Positions 1 to 8,706 of a stretch of DNA of 64,000 bases are shown here, one piece after another. The DNA is from Actinokineospora diospyrosa (GTDB lineage: Bacteria > Actinomycetota > Actinomycetes > Mycobacteriales > Pseudonocardiaceae): the NCBI RefSeq assembly GCF_024171925.1, contig NZ_JAMTCO010000010.1, positions 224,194 to 288,193 of the forward strand, in the 5' to 3' direction. The position numbers and the translations under genes were made by a program. Under the pieces are notes generated by a model. The model was not told the DNA's origin. It was given only the letters and a program-made list of their open reading frames with translations, and made no database searches. The first letter of the stretch is position 1; each line of letters opens with the position of its first letter.

Positions 1-210
1 GCCGAATGGACAGGTCAAGCAGGTGACCCCACAGCAGCGGCACAGGCACACGCCGAGCTGCTGGTTGATCGGATCCGGGTGCTCGGACCCGACCACCCCA
101 ACGTCCAACTGAGCCGCTTGGCCGTGGCGCGATGGCGAAAGCAGGCGGGGCTGAGCGGCGCGGATGAAATGGTTGCGGGCGAGGCGGAGTCGGCTTCTGC
201 GGGAGACTGA
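1..210 (+). CDS. C-terminal fragment of a TPR (NB-ARC/TPR family) protein
   Basis: The reading frame is open from base 1 and ends at TGA 208-210, leaving 69 residues. It carries the same signature as the next two genes (a LGPDHPN motif followed by an AELL-type helix and a WRKQAGL tail), so it is the end of a third paralogue of the STAND/TPR family. The last copy of the 42-residue repeat is visible, followed by an acidic, Ala/Glu-rich tail. The gene start and the NTPase part lie outside the window. It stops 8 bases before the next gene, so the paralogues are probably co-transcribed. The function of the whole protein is inferred only from the paralogues. Confidence 0.8.
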   Translation, partial: AEWTGQAGDPTAAAQAHAELLVDRIRVLGPDHPNVQLSRLAVARWRKQAGLSGADEMVAGEAESASAGD

Positions 211-218
211 GGTGGCAG

Positions 219-2480
219 GTGTCTAGTGGCCCGGGCGGGGAGGTGGTGGGGATGAGCGGGGGAAGGCTGCCGTACCGGTCGGGGGCGGTGCCGCCGGTGG
301 TGCAGGGGTTTCAGCCGCGGGCGGTGGCGGAGTTGGAGTCGTTGGTCACCGGTGGTGTGGTGTTGTCGGGGCTGGGCGGGGTGGGCAAAACCCAGGCTGC
401 GGCGGAGTATGTGCGGCGCAAGGCGGGTGAGGTTGAGCTGGTGGGGTGGATTACCGCCACCAGTAGGTCCAACGTGGTGGGTGGGCTTGCCGAGTTGTAC
501 GCGGCAGTCACCGGTGCGGTGGTCGACGATGCCGAGCGGGCCGCGAGGGGGTTCCTGGACTGGTGCACCAGCACCGCCCACGCCTGGCTCATCGTGCTCG
601 ACGACGTCGCGGATCCCGGGGAGTTGGCTGGGCTGTGGCCGCAGCCCGGCACGACCGGGCGGTTGGTGGTGACGACCCGTCGCAACGAGCCCTGGGCTTT
701 GGCGACCGACACCCGGCGGATGACGTCGTTGGGGGTGTTCACCGAGCGGGAATCCTCGGCCTACCTACGTGGCGTGCTGGGGGACGTCGACGGCATCGAC
801 GAGTTGGCTGAGTTGCTGGGTCACTTACCGCTCGCGTTGAGTCAGGCGGCAGCGTACGTGTCCATGCGGCCGGGGATGAGCTGCCTGGACTACGTGCGGA
901 AGTGGCGCAGCCGTGCCCTGAAAGACATGTTCCCCGGCGACTGGGTGGGCGTCGACGGCCGTAGAGACACGGTGGCGACGACGTGGTCGATCTCCATCGA
1001 GGCCGCGGACCAGCTCGAACCCGAGGGCCTGGCGCGGCCCATGCTGACGCTGATGTCGTTGCTGGACCCCAACGGTATTCCATTGTCCGTACTGACATCG
1101 GGGCCCGTGCTGGCGTACTTGTCCACCGGCAACGGGGATCCTGTGGATGAGGACGCCGCCGCGCAGGCCTTGGGCAACCTGCGGCGGTTGAACCTGATCG
1201 CCGTCGACAACGTGGCGCGAGTGCATGCATTGGTGCAGCAGGCAACCCGGGCCCAGCTCGCCCAAGACCGGCTCCCGAAGCTGAGCCACGTGGTCGCCGA
1301 TGCGCTGGTCGACCGGTGGCCGGAGGTGGAGCGCGACACCGAGCACGCGGCCATGCTGAGGAACAACGCCACCGCGCTCACCGACCAGTACCTGTGGGAA
1401 CCCCACTGCCATCCGGTGCTGTTCCGTGCGGGCAGGAGCCTCGGCACGTCGGGGCAGGTCCACGCGGCCGTCCCCTACCACGAATCCCTTGTCACCAAAG
1501 CGATTCAACGCCTCGGCCCCGACCATCCGGACACGCTCATCGCCCGCAACAACCTCGCCTACTGGCGCGGCGACGCGGGGGACGCGGTCGGGGCGGTCCA
1601 GGCATTCGTCGAACTGCTCGCCGACCACCTGCGCATCCTGGGCCCCGACCACCCGCGAACCCTCCGCAGCCGCAACAACTTGGCCCACTGGCGCGGCGTA
1701 TCGGGCGACGCAGCCGGGGCGGCTTCGGCTTTCGCCGAAATCCTCACCGACCGGATCCGCATCCTCGGCCCCGACCACCCAGACACCCTCCGCACCCGCA
1801 ACAACCTCGCCGTCGCCCGCGGTGAGGCAGGAGACCCCTTCGGAACCGCTTCCGCCTTCGCCGAACTCGTCGCCGACCGAATCCGCATCCTCGGCCCAGA
1901 CCACCCCGACACCCTCACCGCCCGCAACAACCTCGCCTCATCCCGGGGCCAATCAGGCGACCCCGCCGGAGCAGCCCAAGCCTGCGCCGAACTCCTCACC
2001 GATCAGCTCCGGATCCTCGGCCCAGACCACCCCCACACCCTCGCCACCCGCGGCAACCTCGCCGACTGGCTCAGCGGAGCAGGCGACAGCGCGGGGGCGC
2101 TACGGGCCTTCACAGATCTGCTCGCCGACCAACTCCGCGTTCTCGGCCCAGACCACCCCCACACCCTCGCCACCCGCAACAACCTCGCCGTGACACGCGG
2201 CCAATCAGGCGACCCCGCAGGAGCGGCAGCGGCGCTCGCCGAGCTGCTCCTGGACCGGACCCGCATCCTCGGCCCAGACCACCCGCACACCCTCGCCACC
2301 CGCAGCAACCTCGCCTCCTGCCGCGGTCGAGCAGGCGACCCCACCGGGGCCGCTCAGGCTCTCGCGGAACTCCTCACAGACCAACTCCGCACCCTCGGCC
2401 CCGACCACCCGGACACGTTGCTCACCCGCAGAAAGCTCTCCTACTGGCGCAATCACATAGGCCTACCTGACGTCGTTTAG
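219..2480 (+). CDS. NB-ARC (STAND) NTPase with C-terminal TPR repeats
   Basis: A 753-residue signalling NTPase of the STAND class. An NB-ARC domain is visible: Walker A GLGGVGKT at residues 51-58, Walker B LIVLDD near 124-129, a VVTTR sensor motif, and GHLPLAL, the bacterial counterpart of the plant GLPL motif. A winged-helix-like middle region follows. From residue 432 there are seven near-identical 42-residue TPR-like repeats (LGPDHP core) and a partial eighth. The start is GTG 219; ATG 252 (residue 12) is an alternative. Unlike the next gene it has no N-terminal Gly/Gln motif. Proteins of this class are known as regulators or defence sensors, but the ligand and output here are unknown. Confidence 0.85.
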   Translation: MSSGPGGEVVGMSGGRLPYRSGAVPPVVQGFQPRAVAELESLVTGGVVLSGLGGVGKTQAAAEYVRRKAGEVELVGWITATSRSNVVGGLAELYAAVTGAVVDDAERAARGFLDWCTSTAHAWLIVLDDVADPGELAGLWPQPGTTGRLVVTTRRNEPWALATDTRRMTSLGVFTERESSAYLRGVLGDVDGIDELAELLGHLPLALSQAAAYVSMRPGMSCLDYVRKWRSRALKDMFPGDWVGVDGRRDTVATTWSISIEAADQLEPEGLARPMLTLMSLLDPNGIPLSVLTSGPVLAYLSTGNGDPVDEDAAAQALGNLRRLNLIAVDNVARVHALVQQATRAQLAQDRLPKLSHVVADALVDRWPEVERDTEHAAMLRNNATALTDQYLWEPHCHPVLFRAGRSLGTSGQVHAAVPYHESLVTKAIQRLGPDHPDTLIARNNLAYWRGDAGDAVGAVQAFVELLADHLRILGPDHPRTLRSRNNLAHWRGVSGDAAGAASAFAEILTDRIRILGPDHPDTLRTRNNLAVARGEAGDPFGTASAFAELVADRIRILGPDHPDTLTARNNLASSRGQSGDPAGAAQACAELLTDQLRILGPDHPHTLATRGNLADWLSGAGDSAGALRAFTDLLADQLRVLGPDHPHTLATRNNLAVTRGQSGDPAGAAAALAELLLDRTRILGPDHPHTLATRSNLASCRGRAGDPTGAAQALAELLTDQLRTLGPDHPDTLLTRRKLSYWRNHIGLPDVV
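1512..2393 (+). repeat. Seven 126-bp tandem repeats encoding 42-residue TPR units
   Basis: Seven consecutive in-frame units of exactly 126 bp each begin with codons for LGPDHP and contain RNNLA and AELL blocks; a partial eighth unit follows to the stop codon. Units differ by scattered substitutions, with stronger identity between the later ones. The following paralogue has only two full units and a partial one, so the array has expanded or contracted by whole units. This is typical of repeat turnover by slippage or unequal recombination. Confidence 0.9.
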
Positions 2481-2521
2481 GCACTGAGCGGCTGTCCTCC
2501 GCGAGCGGTAGTGCGTACGGG

Positions 2522-4231
2522 ATGATGGTGGGTATGAGCGACAACCAGCTGACCGGTGGTGTGTCGGGGGCGGCCGCGCAGATCGGGGCGGTGTACGGGG
2601 CGGTGACCGTGGGGGGTGGGCGGTCGGGGCGGTTGCCGTATCGGGCTGGATCGGTGCCGCCGGTGGTGCGGGGGTTTCAGCCGCGGGCGGTGGCGGAGTT
2701 GGAGTCGCTGGTCAGCGGTGGTGTGGTGCTGTCGGGGCTGGGCGGGGTGGGCAAGACCCAGACGGCGGCGGAGTATGTGCGGCGCAAGGCTGGTGAAGTG
2801 CAGCTGATGGGGTGGATCACGGCCTCGACCAGGTCGAACGTGGTGAGTGGCCTCGCGGAGCTGCACGCGGTGGTCACCGAAACGGTGATCGACGACGCCG
2901 AGCTGGCCGCCCACCGCTTCCTCGACTGGTGCACCAGCACGACCCACCCCTGGCTACTGGTCTTCGACGACGTCGAGGACCCCGCCGAGCTGGCGGGCCT
3001 CTGGCCGGACACCGGCACGACCGGGCGATTCGTTGTGACAACCCGCCGCAACGAGCCCTGGGCATTGGAGGCTGACGGTCGCGGGCTGACTCCGTTGGGG
3101 GTGTTCACCGAACAGGAATCGGCTGCCTACCTGCGCGGCGTACTCGGCGACGTAGAGGGCATCGAAGAGTTGGCGGCGCTGCTGGGGCACTTGCCACTCG
3201 CCTTGGGCCAGGCGGCCGCTTTCATGCTGATGCGGCCAGGTATGAGCTGCTCGGACTACATACGGAAATGGCAGAACCGCTCACTGAAGGACATGTTCCC
3301 CGGCGACTGGGTCGGTGTTGACGGCCGTCGCGACACGGTGGCGACCACTTGGTCGATCTCCATCGAGGCGGCGGACCTGTTGCAGCCCGCAGGACTAGCA
3401 CGGCCCCTGCTGACGGTGATGTCGTTGCTAGACCCCAACGGCATCCCGTTGTCCGTGCTCACTTCGGAACCCGTACTAAAGTACCTGTCCGACGGCAGCG
3501 GGGAGTCCGTAGACGAAGACGCCGCAACCCAAGCCCTGGGCAACCTCCGACGCCTGAGCCTGATCTCCATCGAGGGCGAACCCGTTGCTCGTGTGCATGC
3601 ACTGGTACAGCAGGCCACCAGAGCCCTACTCCCCCAAGACCGACTTCCCCTACTCAGCCGCATGATCGCCGACGCACTGATGGAATGCTGGCCAGACGTA
3701 GAACGCGACGCCGAGCACGCGGCGGCGCTCAGAAACAACACCACCGCTCTCGTCGAGCACGCCAAACAACAACTTTGGGTTCCAGGCTGCCATGACGTGC
3801 TGCTCAGGGTAGGAAGAAGTCTTGGCGCAACCGGCCAGATCCACACCGCCATCAGCTACCACAAGTCGCTTCTCGCTACCGGAGAACTTCTCCTTGGCCT
3901 AGATCACCCCACCACATTCACCATCCGCAACAACCTCGCCGAGTGGCAAGGCACGGCAGGAAATTGGGCCGAGGCATCACGGGCCTACGCTGAACTACTC
4001 GCCGACCAAGTTCGCACTATTGGGCCTGACCACCCAGCGACACTCACTACTCGCATGAATCTTGCCGAGTGGCAGGGAAGAACTGGCGATGCAGCGACTA
4101 CGACACAGAGTGTTGCCGAATTACTAGAAGATCTGCTTCGAGTGCTTGGCCCCGACCACCCGGTCACGCTTCGCGCCCGCAACAGACTCGCCTACTGGCG
4201 CGAAGAGGCCGGTCTGGACGACGCAGACTAA
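2522..4231 (+). CDS. NB-ARC (STAND) NTPase with short TPR tail and RHIM-like N-terminus
   Basis: A 569-residue paralogue of the preceding gene. The NB-ARC domain is nearly identical (Walker A GLGGVGKT at residues 72-79, VFDDV Walker B, VVTTR, GHLPLAL). The TPR tail has only two full 42-residue units and a partial third. Ahead of the NTPase is a Gly-rich segment with AQIGAVYGAV at residues 19-28, which resembles the Q-x-G-x-[VI]-x-G core of RHIM-like bacterial amyloid signalling motifs (inference). The start is ATG 2522; ATG 2534 (MSDNQL) is preceded by GGTGGG and may be the true start. The 3' third is less GC-rich than the rest. A strong terminator follows. Confidence 0.85.
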   Translation: MMVGMSDNQLTGGVSGAAAQIGAVYGAVTVGGGRSGRLPYRAGSVPPVVRGFQPRAVAELESLVSGGVVLSGLGGVGKTQTAAEYVRRKAGEVQLMGWITASTRSNVVSGLAELHAVVTETVIDDAELAAHRFLDWCTSTTHPWLLVFDDVEDPAELAGLWPDTGTTGRFVVTTRRNEPWALEADGRGLTPLGVFTEQESAAYLRGVLGDVEGIEELAALLGHLPLALGQAAAFMLMRPGMSCSDYIRKWQNRSLKDMFPGDWVGVDGRRDTVATTWSISIEAADLLQPAGLARPLLTVMSLLDPNGIPLSVLTSEPVLKYLSDGSGESVDEDAATQALGNLRRLSLISIEGEPVARVHALVQQATRALLPQDRLPLLSRMIADALMECWPDVERDAEHAAALRNNTTALVEHAKQQLWVPGCHDVLLRVGRSLGATGQIHTAISYHKSLLATGELLLGLDHPTTFTIRNNLAEWQGTAGNWAEASRAYAELLADQVRTIGPDHPATLTTRMNLAEWQGRTGDAATTTQSVAELLEDLLRVLGPDHPVTLRARNRLAYWREEAGLDDAD

Positions 4232-4242
4232 GCAGAAACAAA

Positions 4243-4272
4243 AGAGCGGGCCCGCCGCAGCGGACCCGCTCT
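4243..4272. terminator. Bidirectional hairpin terminator between STAND gene and citrate synthase
   Basis: Twelve-base arms AGAGCGGGCCCG and CGGACCCGCTCT pair with one G-T wobble around a 6-base loop. The hairpin lies 11 bases after the stop of the plus-strand gene and 11 bases beyond the stop of the minus-strand gene, so it can serve both. A short A-run precedes it on the plus strand, giving a U-tract for the minus-strand transcript. Confidence 0.75.
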
Positions 4273-4283
4273 CCACATAGGAC

Positions 4284-5435
4284 TTAAGCGATCAACGACC
4301 AGCCCTCAACGTCCTCCGGACGGCGCGGTGCAGGCCCGATGTACTTGGCAGCAGGGCGAACCAGGCGCCCCGTGCGCTTCTGCTCCATGATGTGCGCGCA
4401 CCACCCGGCAGTCCGCGCACAGGTGAACATCGCGGGCATCATGTGCGGCGGTACCTGCGCGAAGTCCAGGATCACCGCCGCCCAGAACTCGACGTTCGTC
4501 TCGATGGCGCGGTCCGGGCGGCGCTCGCGCAGCTCCGACAGCGCGGCCTGCTCAAGCGCCGCAGCAGCCTCGTAGCGCGCCGCACCGAGGGTCTTGCACG
4601 TGCGGCGCAACACGCGCGCACGCGGGTCCTCAGCCCGGTACACCCGGTGCCCGAAGCCCATCAACCGCTCCTTGCGGTCCAAGATCCCCTGCACCACGGC
4701 CCGCGCGTCACCCGTGCGCTCGACCTCGGTGATCATCGGGAGCACCCGCGCGGGCGCACCACCGTGCAGCGGGCCGGACATCGCACCGATCGCACCCGAC
4801 AATGAAGCAGCCACGTCGGCGCCGGTCGAGGCGATGACCCGGGCGGTGAAGGTGGAGGCGTTGAGGCCGTGCTCGGCGGCCGATACCCAGTACGCGTCGA
4901 TCGCGGCGACGTGGGCCGGGTCGGGTTCGCCGCGCCAGCGGGTCATGAAGCGCTCGGTGATGGTGTTGCACTCGTCGACCCGGCGCTGGGTGACCGCGGG
5001 CTGGTGGATGCCGCGGGCGGACTGGGCCACATAGGACAGCGCCATGACCGAGGCGCGGGCCAACTGCTCGCGGGCCTCGTCGTCGGTGATGTCCAGCAGC
5101 GGGCGGTAGCCCCAGATGGGGGCGAGCATGGCGAGCCCGGCCTGCACGTCGACCCGGACGTCGCCGGAGTGCACCGGCAGCGGGAACGGCTCGGCGGGCG
5201 GCAGGCCGGAGCCGAAGCGGCCGTCGACCAGCAGGGCCCAGACGTCGCCGAAGGTGACCTTGCCCGCGAGGTCCTCGATGTCGACCCCGCGGTAGCGCAG
5301 CGCGCCGCCGTCGCGGTCGGGTTCGGCGATCTCGGTGCGGAACGCGACCACGCCTTCCAGACCGGGCCGGAAACCGTCGTCCGGTTCGGCGGCCGGGGGT
5401 GGGGGCTGCTTGGTGTCCTGCACCGCGTTCTGCAT
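4284..5435 (-). CDS. citA: Citrate synthase 2
   Basis: A 383-residue type I citrate synthase condensing acetyl-CoA and oxaloacetate, cytosolic. Seen: an N-terminal region with YRGVDIEDL, the first catalytic histidine in SGPLHGGAP, the second in [13 protein letters not shown], and the C-terminal block [15 protein letters not shown] carrying the catalytic aspartate. It is short and lacks a zinc-type N-terminal extension, like actinobacterial citrate synthase 2 (CitA). The start is ATG 5435, behind AAAGGCGAGG. It is divergent from pdxH, an arrangement also known in Streptomyces, and shares the 309-base spacer with it. Whether it is the main citrate synthase or a methylcitrate synthase cannot be decided from sequence alone. 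Confidence 0.92.
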   Translation of the reverse strand: MQNAVQDTKQPPPPAAEPDDGFRPGLEGVVAFRTEIAEPDRDGGALRYRGVDIEDLAGKVTFGDVWALLVDGRFGSGLPPAEPFPLPVHSGDVRVDVQAGLAMLAPIWGYRPLLDITDDEAREQLARASVMALSYVAQSARGIHQPAVTQRRVDECNTITERFMTRWRGEPDPAHVAAIDAYWVSAAEHGLNASTFTARVIASTGADVAASLSGAIGAMSGPLHGGAPARVLPMITEVERTGDARAVVQGILDRKERLMGFGHRVYRAEDPRARVLRRTCKTLGAARYEAAAALEQAALSELRERRPDRAIETNVEFWAAVILDFAQVPPHMMPAMFTCARTAGWCAHIMEQKRTGRLVRPAAKYIGPAPRRPEDVEGWSLIA

Positions 5436-5744
5436 GTGCCTCGCCTTTCACGCCATGTCCACGATGGGTATCGCGGGGTTCGCGTCGGCAGCGGCACTTC
5501 GAGGCAGATCGCCCACGCCGGGCACCACTGCACGGCTTTTCGCACACATTGCTCCTCCCCCCGGCGGTTAGCAATCGTTCACCCCGGTGTCTTCGGTCAC
5601 GATCCAGTGAAACGATCCAGATTGTCGGTGGACTCCATTGCGCACGCCCGGGTGTCGGCTGTCACCGTGCGGGCGGTTTCCGTTCACCTGGATTCCCCGT
5701 ACCGTCAAGTGGCCCCCCACGCCCTCGGTGAGGAGAGATGCGGT
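5436..5744. promoter_or_regulatory. Divergent promoter region of citA and pdxH
   Basis: A 309-base gene-free spacer. It is somewhat less GC-rich around 5570-5660 than the genes. It contains a direct repeat GATCCAG at 5601-5607 and 5614-5620, 13 bases apart, which could be a regulator site. No strong -35/-10 pair could be assigned. The pdxH ribosome-binding site GAGGAGAG lies at its right end. Confidence 0.5.
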
Positions 5745-6404
5745 ATGGCTGACGGCGAGATCGTCTTGGACCTTCCGACCATGCGGGTGTCCTACGAGCA
5801 CGGCGACCTGCATGAGAGCGACCTCGCCGCGACCTGGCACGAACAGCTGCGGAACTGGCTCGACGACGCCAAGCGCGCCGGGCTGGCCGAGGCCAACGCC
5901 ATGGTGCTGGCGACGGCGGGCGCCGAGGGCTACCCGTCCTCGCGGACCGTCCTGGCCAAGGGGCTCGACGCGCGGGGGCTGGTCTTCTTCACCAACTACA
6001 CCTCGGCCAAGAGCCACGACCTGATGGCCACGCGCGCCGCCTCGGCCACCTTCCCCTGGTACGGGCTGCACCGGCAGGCGACCGTGCGCGGCACCGTGGA
6101 GAAGGTCAGCCCCGCCGAGACCGCCGCGTACTGGGCCAAGCGCCCGCGCGGCTCGCAGTTGGGGGCCTGGGCCTCGCCGCAGTCGATCGTGGTGACCGGG
6201 CGCAACACGCTGGAGTCGGCACTGGCCAATGTGGAGCGCCGGTTCGCCGACGCGGAGAAGGTGCCGGTACCGCCGCACTGGGGTGGCTGGCGGATCCAGC
6301 CGGAGGTCGTGGAGTTCTGGCAGGGGCGCCAGGACCGGATGCACGACCGGCTGCGCTTCAAGCTCGGCCGCGACGGCTGGAAGGTCGAGCGCCTCGGTCC
6401 GTGA
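5745..6404 (+). CDS. pdxH: Pyridoxamine 5'-phosphate oxidase
   Basis: A 219-residue FMN-dependent oxidase that makes pyridoxal 5'-phosphate from pyridoxine or pyridoxamine phosphate. Family motifs are present: [14 protein letters not shown] and [13 protein letters not shown] in the FMN-binding half, RGTVEKVS, and the C-terminal signature block from EFWQGR to RLRF with the DRMHDR core. Length is normal for the family. Start ATG 5745 is chosen because it follows GAGGAGAG at a good distance and begins at the conserved start of the protein. It is divergent from citA. Confidence 0.93.
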   Translation: MADGEIVLDLPTMRVSYEHGDLHESDLAATWHEQLRNWLDDAKRAGLAEANAMVLATAGAEGYPSSRTVLAKGLDARGLVFFTNYTSAKSHDLMATRAASATFPWYGLHRQATVRGTVEKVSPAETAAYWAKRPRGSQLGAWASPQSIVVTGRNTLESALANVERRFADAEKVPVPPHWGGWRIQPEVVEFWQGRQDRMHDRLRFKLGRDGWKVERLGP

Positions 6405-6431
6405 GCCCGGGGTAAATCACAGGCCCACAGG

Positions 6432-6454
6432 TGCTTAGCAAGCCTAAGCTAACC
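6432..6454 (+). promoter_or_regulatory. Operator overlapping the promoter of the MFS gene
   Basis: The 23-base element contains TTAGC and GCTAA arms 8 bases apart. It is almost identical to the element at the promoter of the MarR gene near 27.2 kb (TGCTTAGYAAG at the left, GCTAA at the right, with one extra base here). In both places it ends 3-4 bases before the start codon, and a TAnGCT hexamer inside it could be the -10 of a leaderless transcript. It also matches 13 of 19 positions of the DtxR/IdeR consensus, a weaker alternative. Confidence 0.55.
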
Positions 6455-6458
6455 AGTC

Positions 6459-7787
6459 GTGAGCACCGAGACACCGAGCACCACCGAGCCGCCGCGCGGC
6501 CGGGTCCGCGGCTTGCTCGGCAAGGTCGTCATCGACACCAGGCCGCTGCGCATCCGCGACTACCGCAGGCTGTGGGTGTCCACCGTGGTCACCGCGGTCG
6601 GCAGCCAGCTCACGGCGGTCGCGGTGCCCAAACAGGTGTACGACCTGACCGGGTCCTCCGGCTACGTCGGCCTGACCGGCGCGGTCGGGCTGGTCCCGCT
6701 GCTGGTGTTCGGCCTGTGGGGCGGGGCCATCGCCGACGCGCTGGACCGGCGCAAGGTCATGCTCTACAGCAACCTGGGCGTCGCGGTGACCTCCGGGCTG
6801 CTCTGGTTGCAGGCGTTCGCGGGCCTCAAGTCGGTGGCCATCGTGCTGGTGCTGCTGGGCCTGCAACAGGCTTGCGTCGCGGTGAACATGCCCGCCCGCA
6901 GCGCCGCAGTGGCCCGGGTCGTGCCGCCGGAGCTGCTGCCACCGGCCAACGCGCTCAGCTTCACCACGTTCACCTTCGGCATGGTGTTCGGCCCGTTGCT
7001 CGCGGGCTCGCTGATCCCGGTGATCGGTCTGTCCACTTTGTACCTGATCGACACCGTCGCGCTCGTCGTCGCCTTCGCCTCGGTGTGGTTCCTGCCGCCG
7101 ATCCCGCCGGGCGGGGGATCCTCGCGCAGGGCGGGGCTGCGCGACATCACCGACGGGTTCCGCTACCTGTCGCTCAAGAAGCTGCTGCTGGTGTCCTTCC
7201 TGGTCGACATCATCGCGATGGTGGCCGGGATGCCGCGCGCGCTGTTCCCGGAGATGGCCGAACGCACGTTCGGTGACCCGCCGGGCGGCGGTGTTGCCCT
7301 CGGTTGGCTGTACGCGGCTGTCCCGATCGGGGCGGCGGTGTTCGGCCTGTTCTCCGGGGCGTTCGCCCGCATCCGCAGGCAGGGCGCGGCGATCACGGTG
7401 TCGATCATCGGTTGGGGCCTGGCGATGGCCGCCTTCGGGCTGACCGGCTCGCTGGTGCTCGCGGTCATCTTCCTGGCCATCGGCGGTGGGGCCGACCTGA
7501 TCAGCGCCGTGCACCGCAGCTCCATGCTGCAGACCGAGGCGACCGACGAGATGCGCGGCCGGATGCAGGGCGTGTTCACCGTGGTGGTCGCCGGTGGGCC
7601 GCGCATCGCCGACCTGGTGCACGGCTGGGGTGCCGCCGCGTTCAGCACCGCGGCCGCGGCGACCGTCGGCGGGCTGCTGGTGATCGTGCTGACCGTGGCG
7701 ACGGTCGCCTGGGTGCCCGCGTTCTGGCGGTTCCGGTTCGAGCCCAAGACCGGGCCCGAGACCGAGACGGAGAGCACCCGGTCGTAG
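6459..7787 (+). CDS. MFS transporter, EntS-like (MFS_3)
   Basis: A 442-residue inner-membrane protein with about twelve hydrophobic segments. The segment between TM2 and TM3 has the MFS loop signature (GAIADALDRRKVM). The pattern resembles the MFS_3 family that includes the enterobactin exporter EntS and macrolide pumps. The start is GTG 6459. No ribosome-binding site is visible upstream because the operator abuts the start codon, so a leaderless mRNA is likely. It is monocistronic or loosely linked to the ABC genes 86 bases downstream. Substrate unknown; a siderophore or drug is a guess from the family. Confidence 0.85.
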   Translation: MSTETPSTTEPPRGRVRGLLGKVVIDTRPLRIRDYRRLWVSTVVTAVGSQLTAVAVPKQVYDLTGSSGYVGLTGAVGLVPLLVFGLWGGAIADALDRRKVMLYSNLGVAVTSGLLWLQAFAGLKSVAIVLVLLGLQQACVAVNMPARSAAVARVVPPELLPPANALSFTTFTFGMVFGPLLAGSLIPVIGLSTLYLIDTVALVVAFASVWFLPPIPPGGGSSRRAGLRDITDGFRYLSLKKLLLVSFLVDIIAMVAGMPRALFPEMAERTFGDPPGGGVALGWLYAAVPIGAAVFGLFSGAFARIRRQGAAITVSIIGWGLAMAAFGLTGSLVLAVIFLAIGGGADLISAVHRSSMLQTEATDEMRGRMQGVFTVVVAGGPRIADLVHGWGAAAFSTAAAATVGGLLVIVLTVATVAWVPAFWRFRFEPKTGPETETESTRS

Positions 7788-7872
7788 GACAGGCTGTCCA
7801 CCGTTCGGTTGACAGCCAGGTTCAACTACTCGATCGTCGCGCCCGCGCCCAGGTCAGCGCAGCATTATTGGC

Positions 7873-8706
7873 ATGAACGCGATCGAAGTGCGCGGATTGC
7901 GCAAGAGCTACGGCGCCAACCACGCCGTCGCCGGGGTCGACCTGGCGGTCGGCGAGGGCGAGGTGTTCGCCCTGCTGGGTCCCAACGGCGCGGGCAAGAC
8001 CACGACGACGGAGATCCTCGAGGGCCACCGCGACCGCGACGGCGGCGAGGTCGCCGTCCTCGGGGTCGACCCGGCCACCGCGGGCAGGCGGTGGCGCGCC
8101 GACATCGGGATCGTGCTGCAGACCGCCACCGACGCCGCCGACCTGACCGTGCGGGAGACGATCAGCCAGTTCGCCGGGTACTACCCCGACCCGCGCGGCG
8201 TCGACGAGGTCATCGACGTGTGCGGGCTGACCGCCAAGGCCGGGGCCCGGATCAGCTCGCTCTCGGGCGGGCAGCGGCGCCGGGTGGACGTGGCGCTGGG
8301 CATCATCGGCCGCCCCCGGCTGCTGTTCCTGGACGAGCCGACCACCGGCTTCGACCCGGAGGTGCGCAGGCAGTTCTGGGACCTGGTCCGGTCGCTGGCC
8401 GAGGAGGGCACCACGATCCTGCTCACCACGCACTACCTCGACGAGGCCGAGGCCCTCGCCGACCGGCTGGCCGTGATCGCCGCGGGCCGGATCGTGGCCG
8501 AGGGGACGCCGCGCACCGTCGGCGGCCGCGACCGGGCGCCCGCGACGGTGTCCTGGGTGGACGCGGGCGGCCCGCACGAGCTGCGCACCACCGACCCGGT
8601 GCGCGCGGTCACCGAGCTCGCCGCCCGCGGCCGGATCAGCCAGCTGCAGGTGCGCCAGCCCAGCCTGGAGGACGTCTACCTCGACCTGATCGGAGCGAAG
8701 GCATGA
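7873..8706 (+). CDS. ABC-2 type exporter ATP-binding protein (DrrA-like)
   Basis: A 277-residue ATPase that would power the membrane protein encoded next. Walker A GPNGAGKTT, Q-loop (VLQTATD), signature LSGGQRRR, Walker B LLFLDEPTTGFD and switch histidine TTHYLDEAE are all intact. The C-terminal extension ending in QPSLEDVYLDLIG is typical of DrrA/CcmA-type drug and lipid exporters. The start is ATG 7873. Its TGA overlaps the ATG of the permease by 4 bases. The downstream sensor kinase and regulator suggest that the exporter is controlled by, or signals to, that two-component system. Confidence 0.92.
   Translation: MNAIEVRGLRKSYGANHAVAGVDLAVGEGEVFALLGPNGAGKTTTTEILEGHRDRDGGEVAVLGVDPATAGRRWRADIGIVLQTATDAADLTVRETISQFAGYYPDPRGVDEVIDVCGLTAKAGARISSLSGGQRRRVDVALGIIGRPRLLFLDEPTTGFDPEVRRQFWDLVRSLAEEGTTILLTTHYLDEAEALADRLAVIAAGRIVAEGTPRTVGGRDRAPATVSWVDAGGPHELRTTDPVRAVTELAARGRISQLQVRQPSLEDVYLDLIGAKA

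Noticed and set aside
825..1904. Open frame of 359 codons on the minus strand
   Set aside because: It is antisense to the STAND gene and arises from its GC-rich 126-bp repeats.
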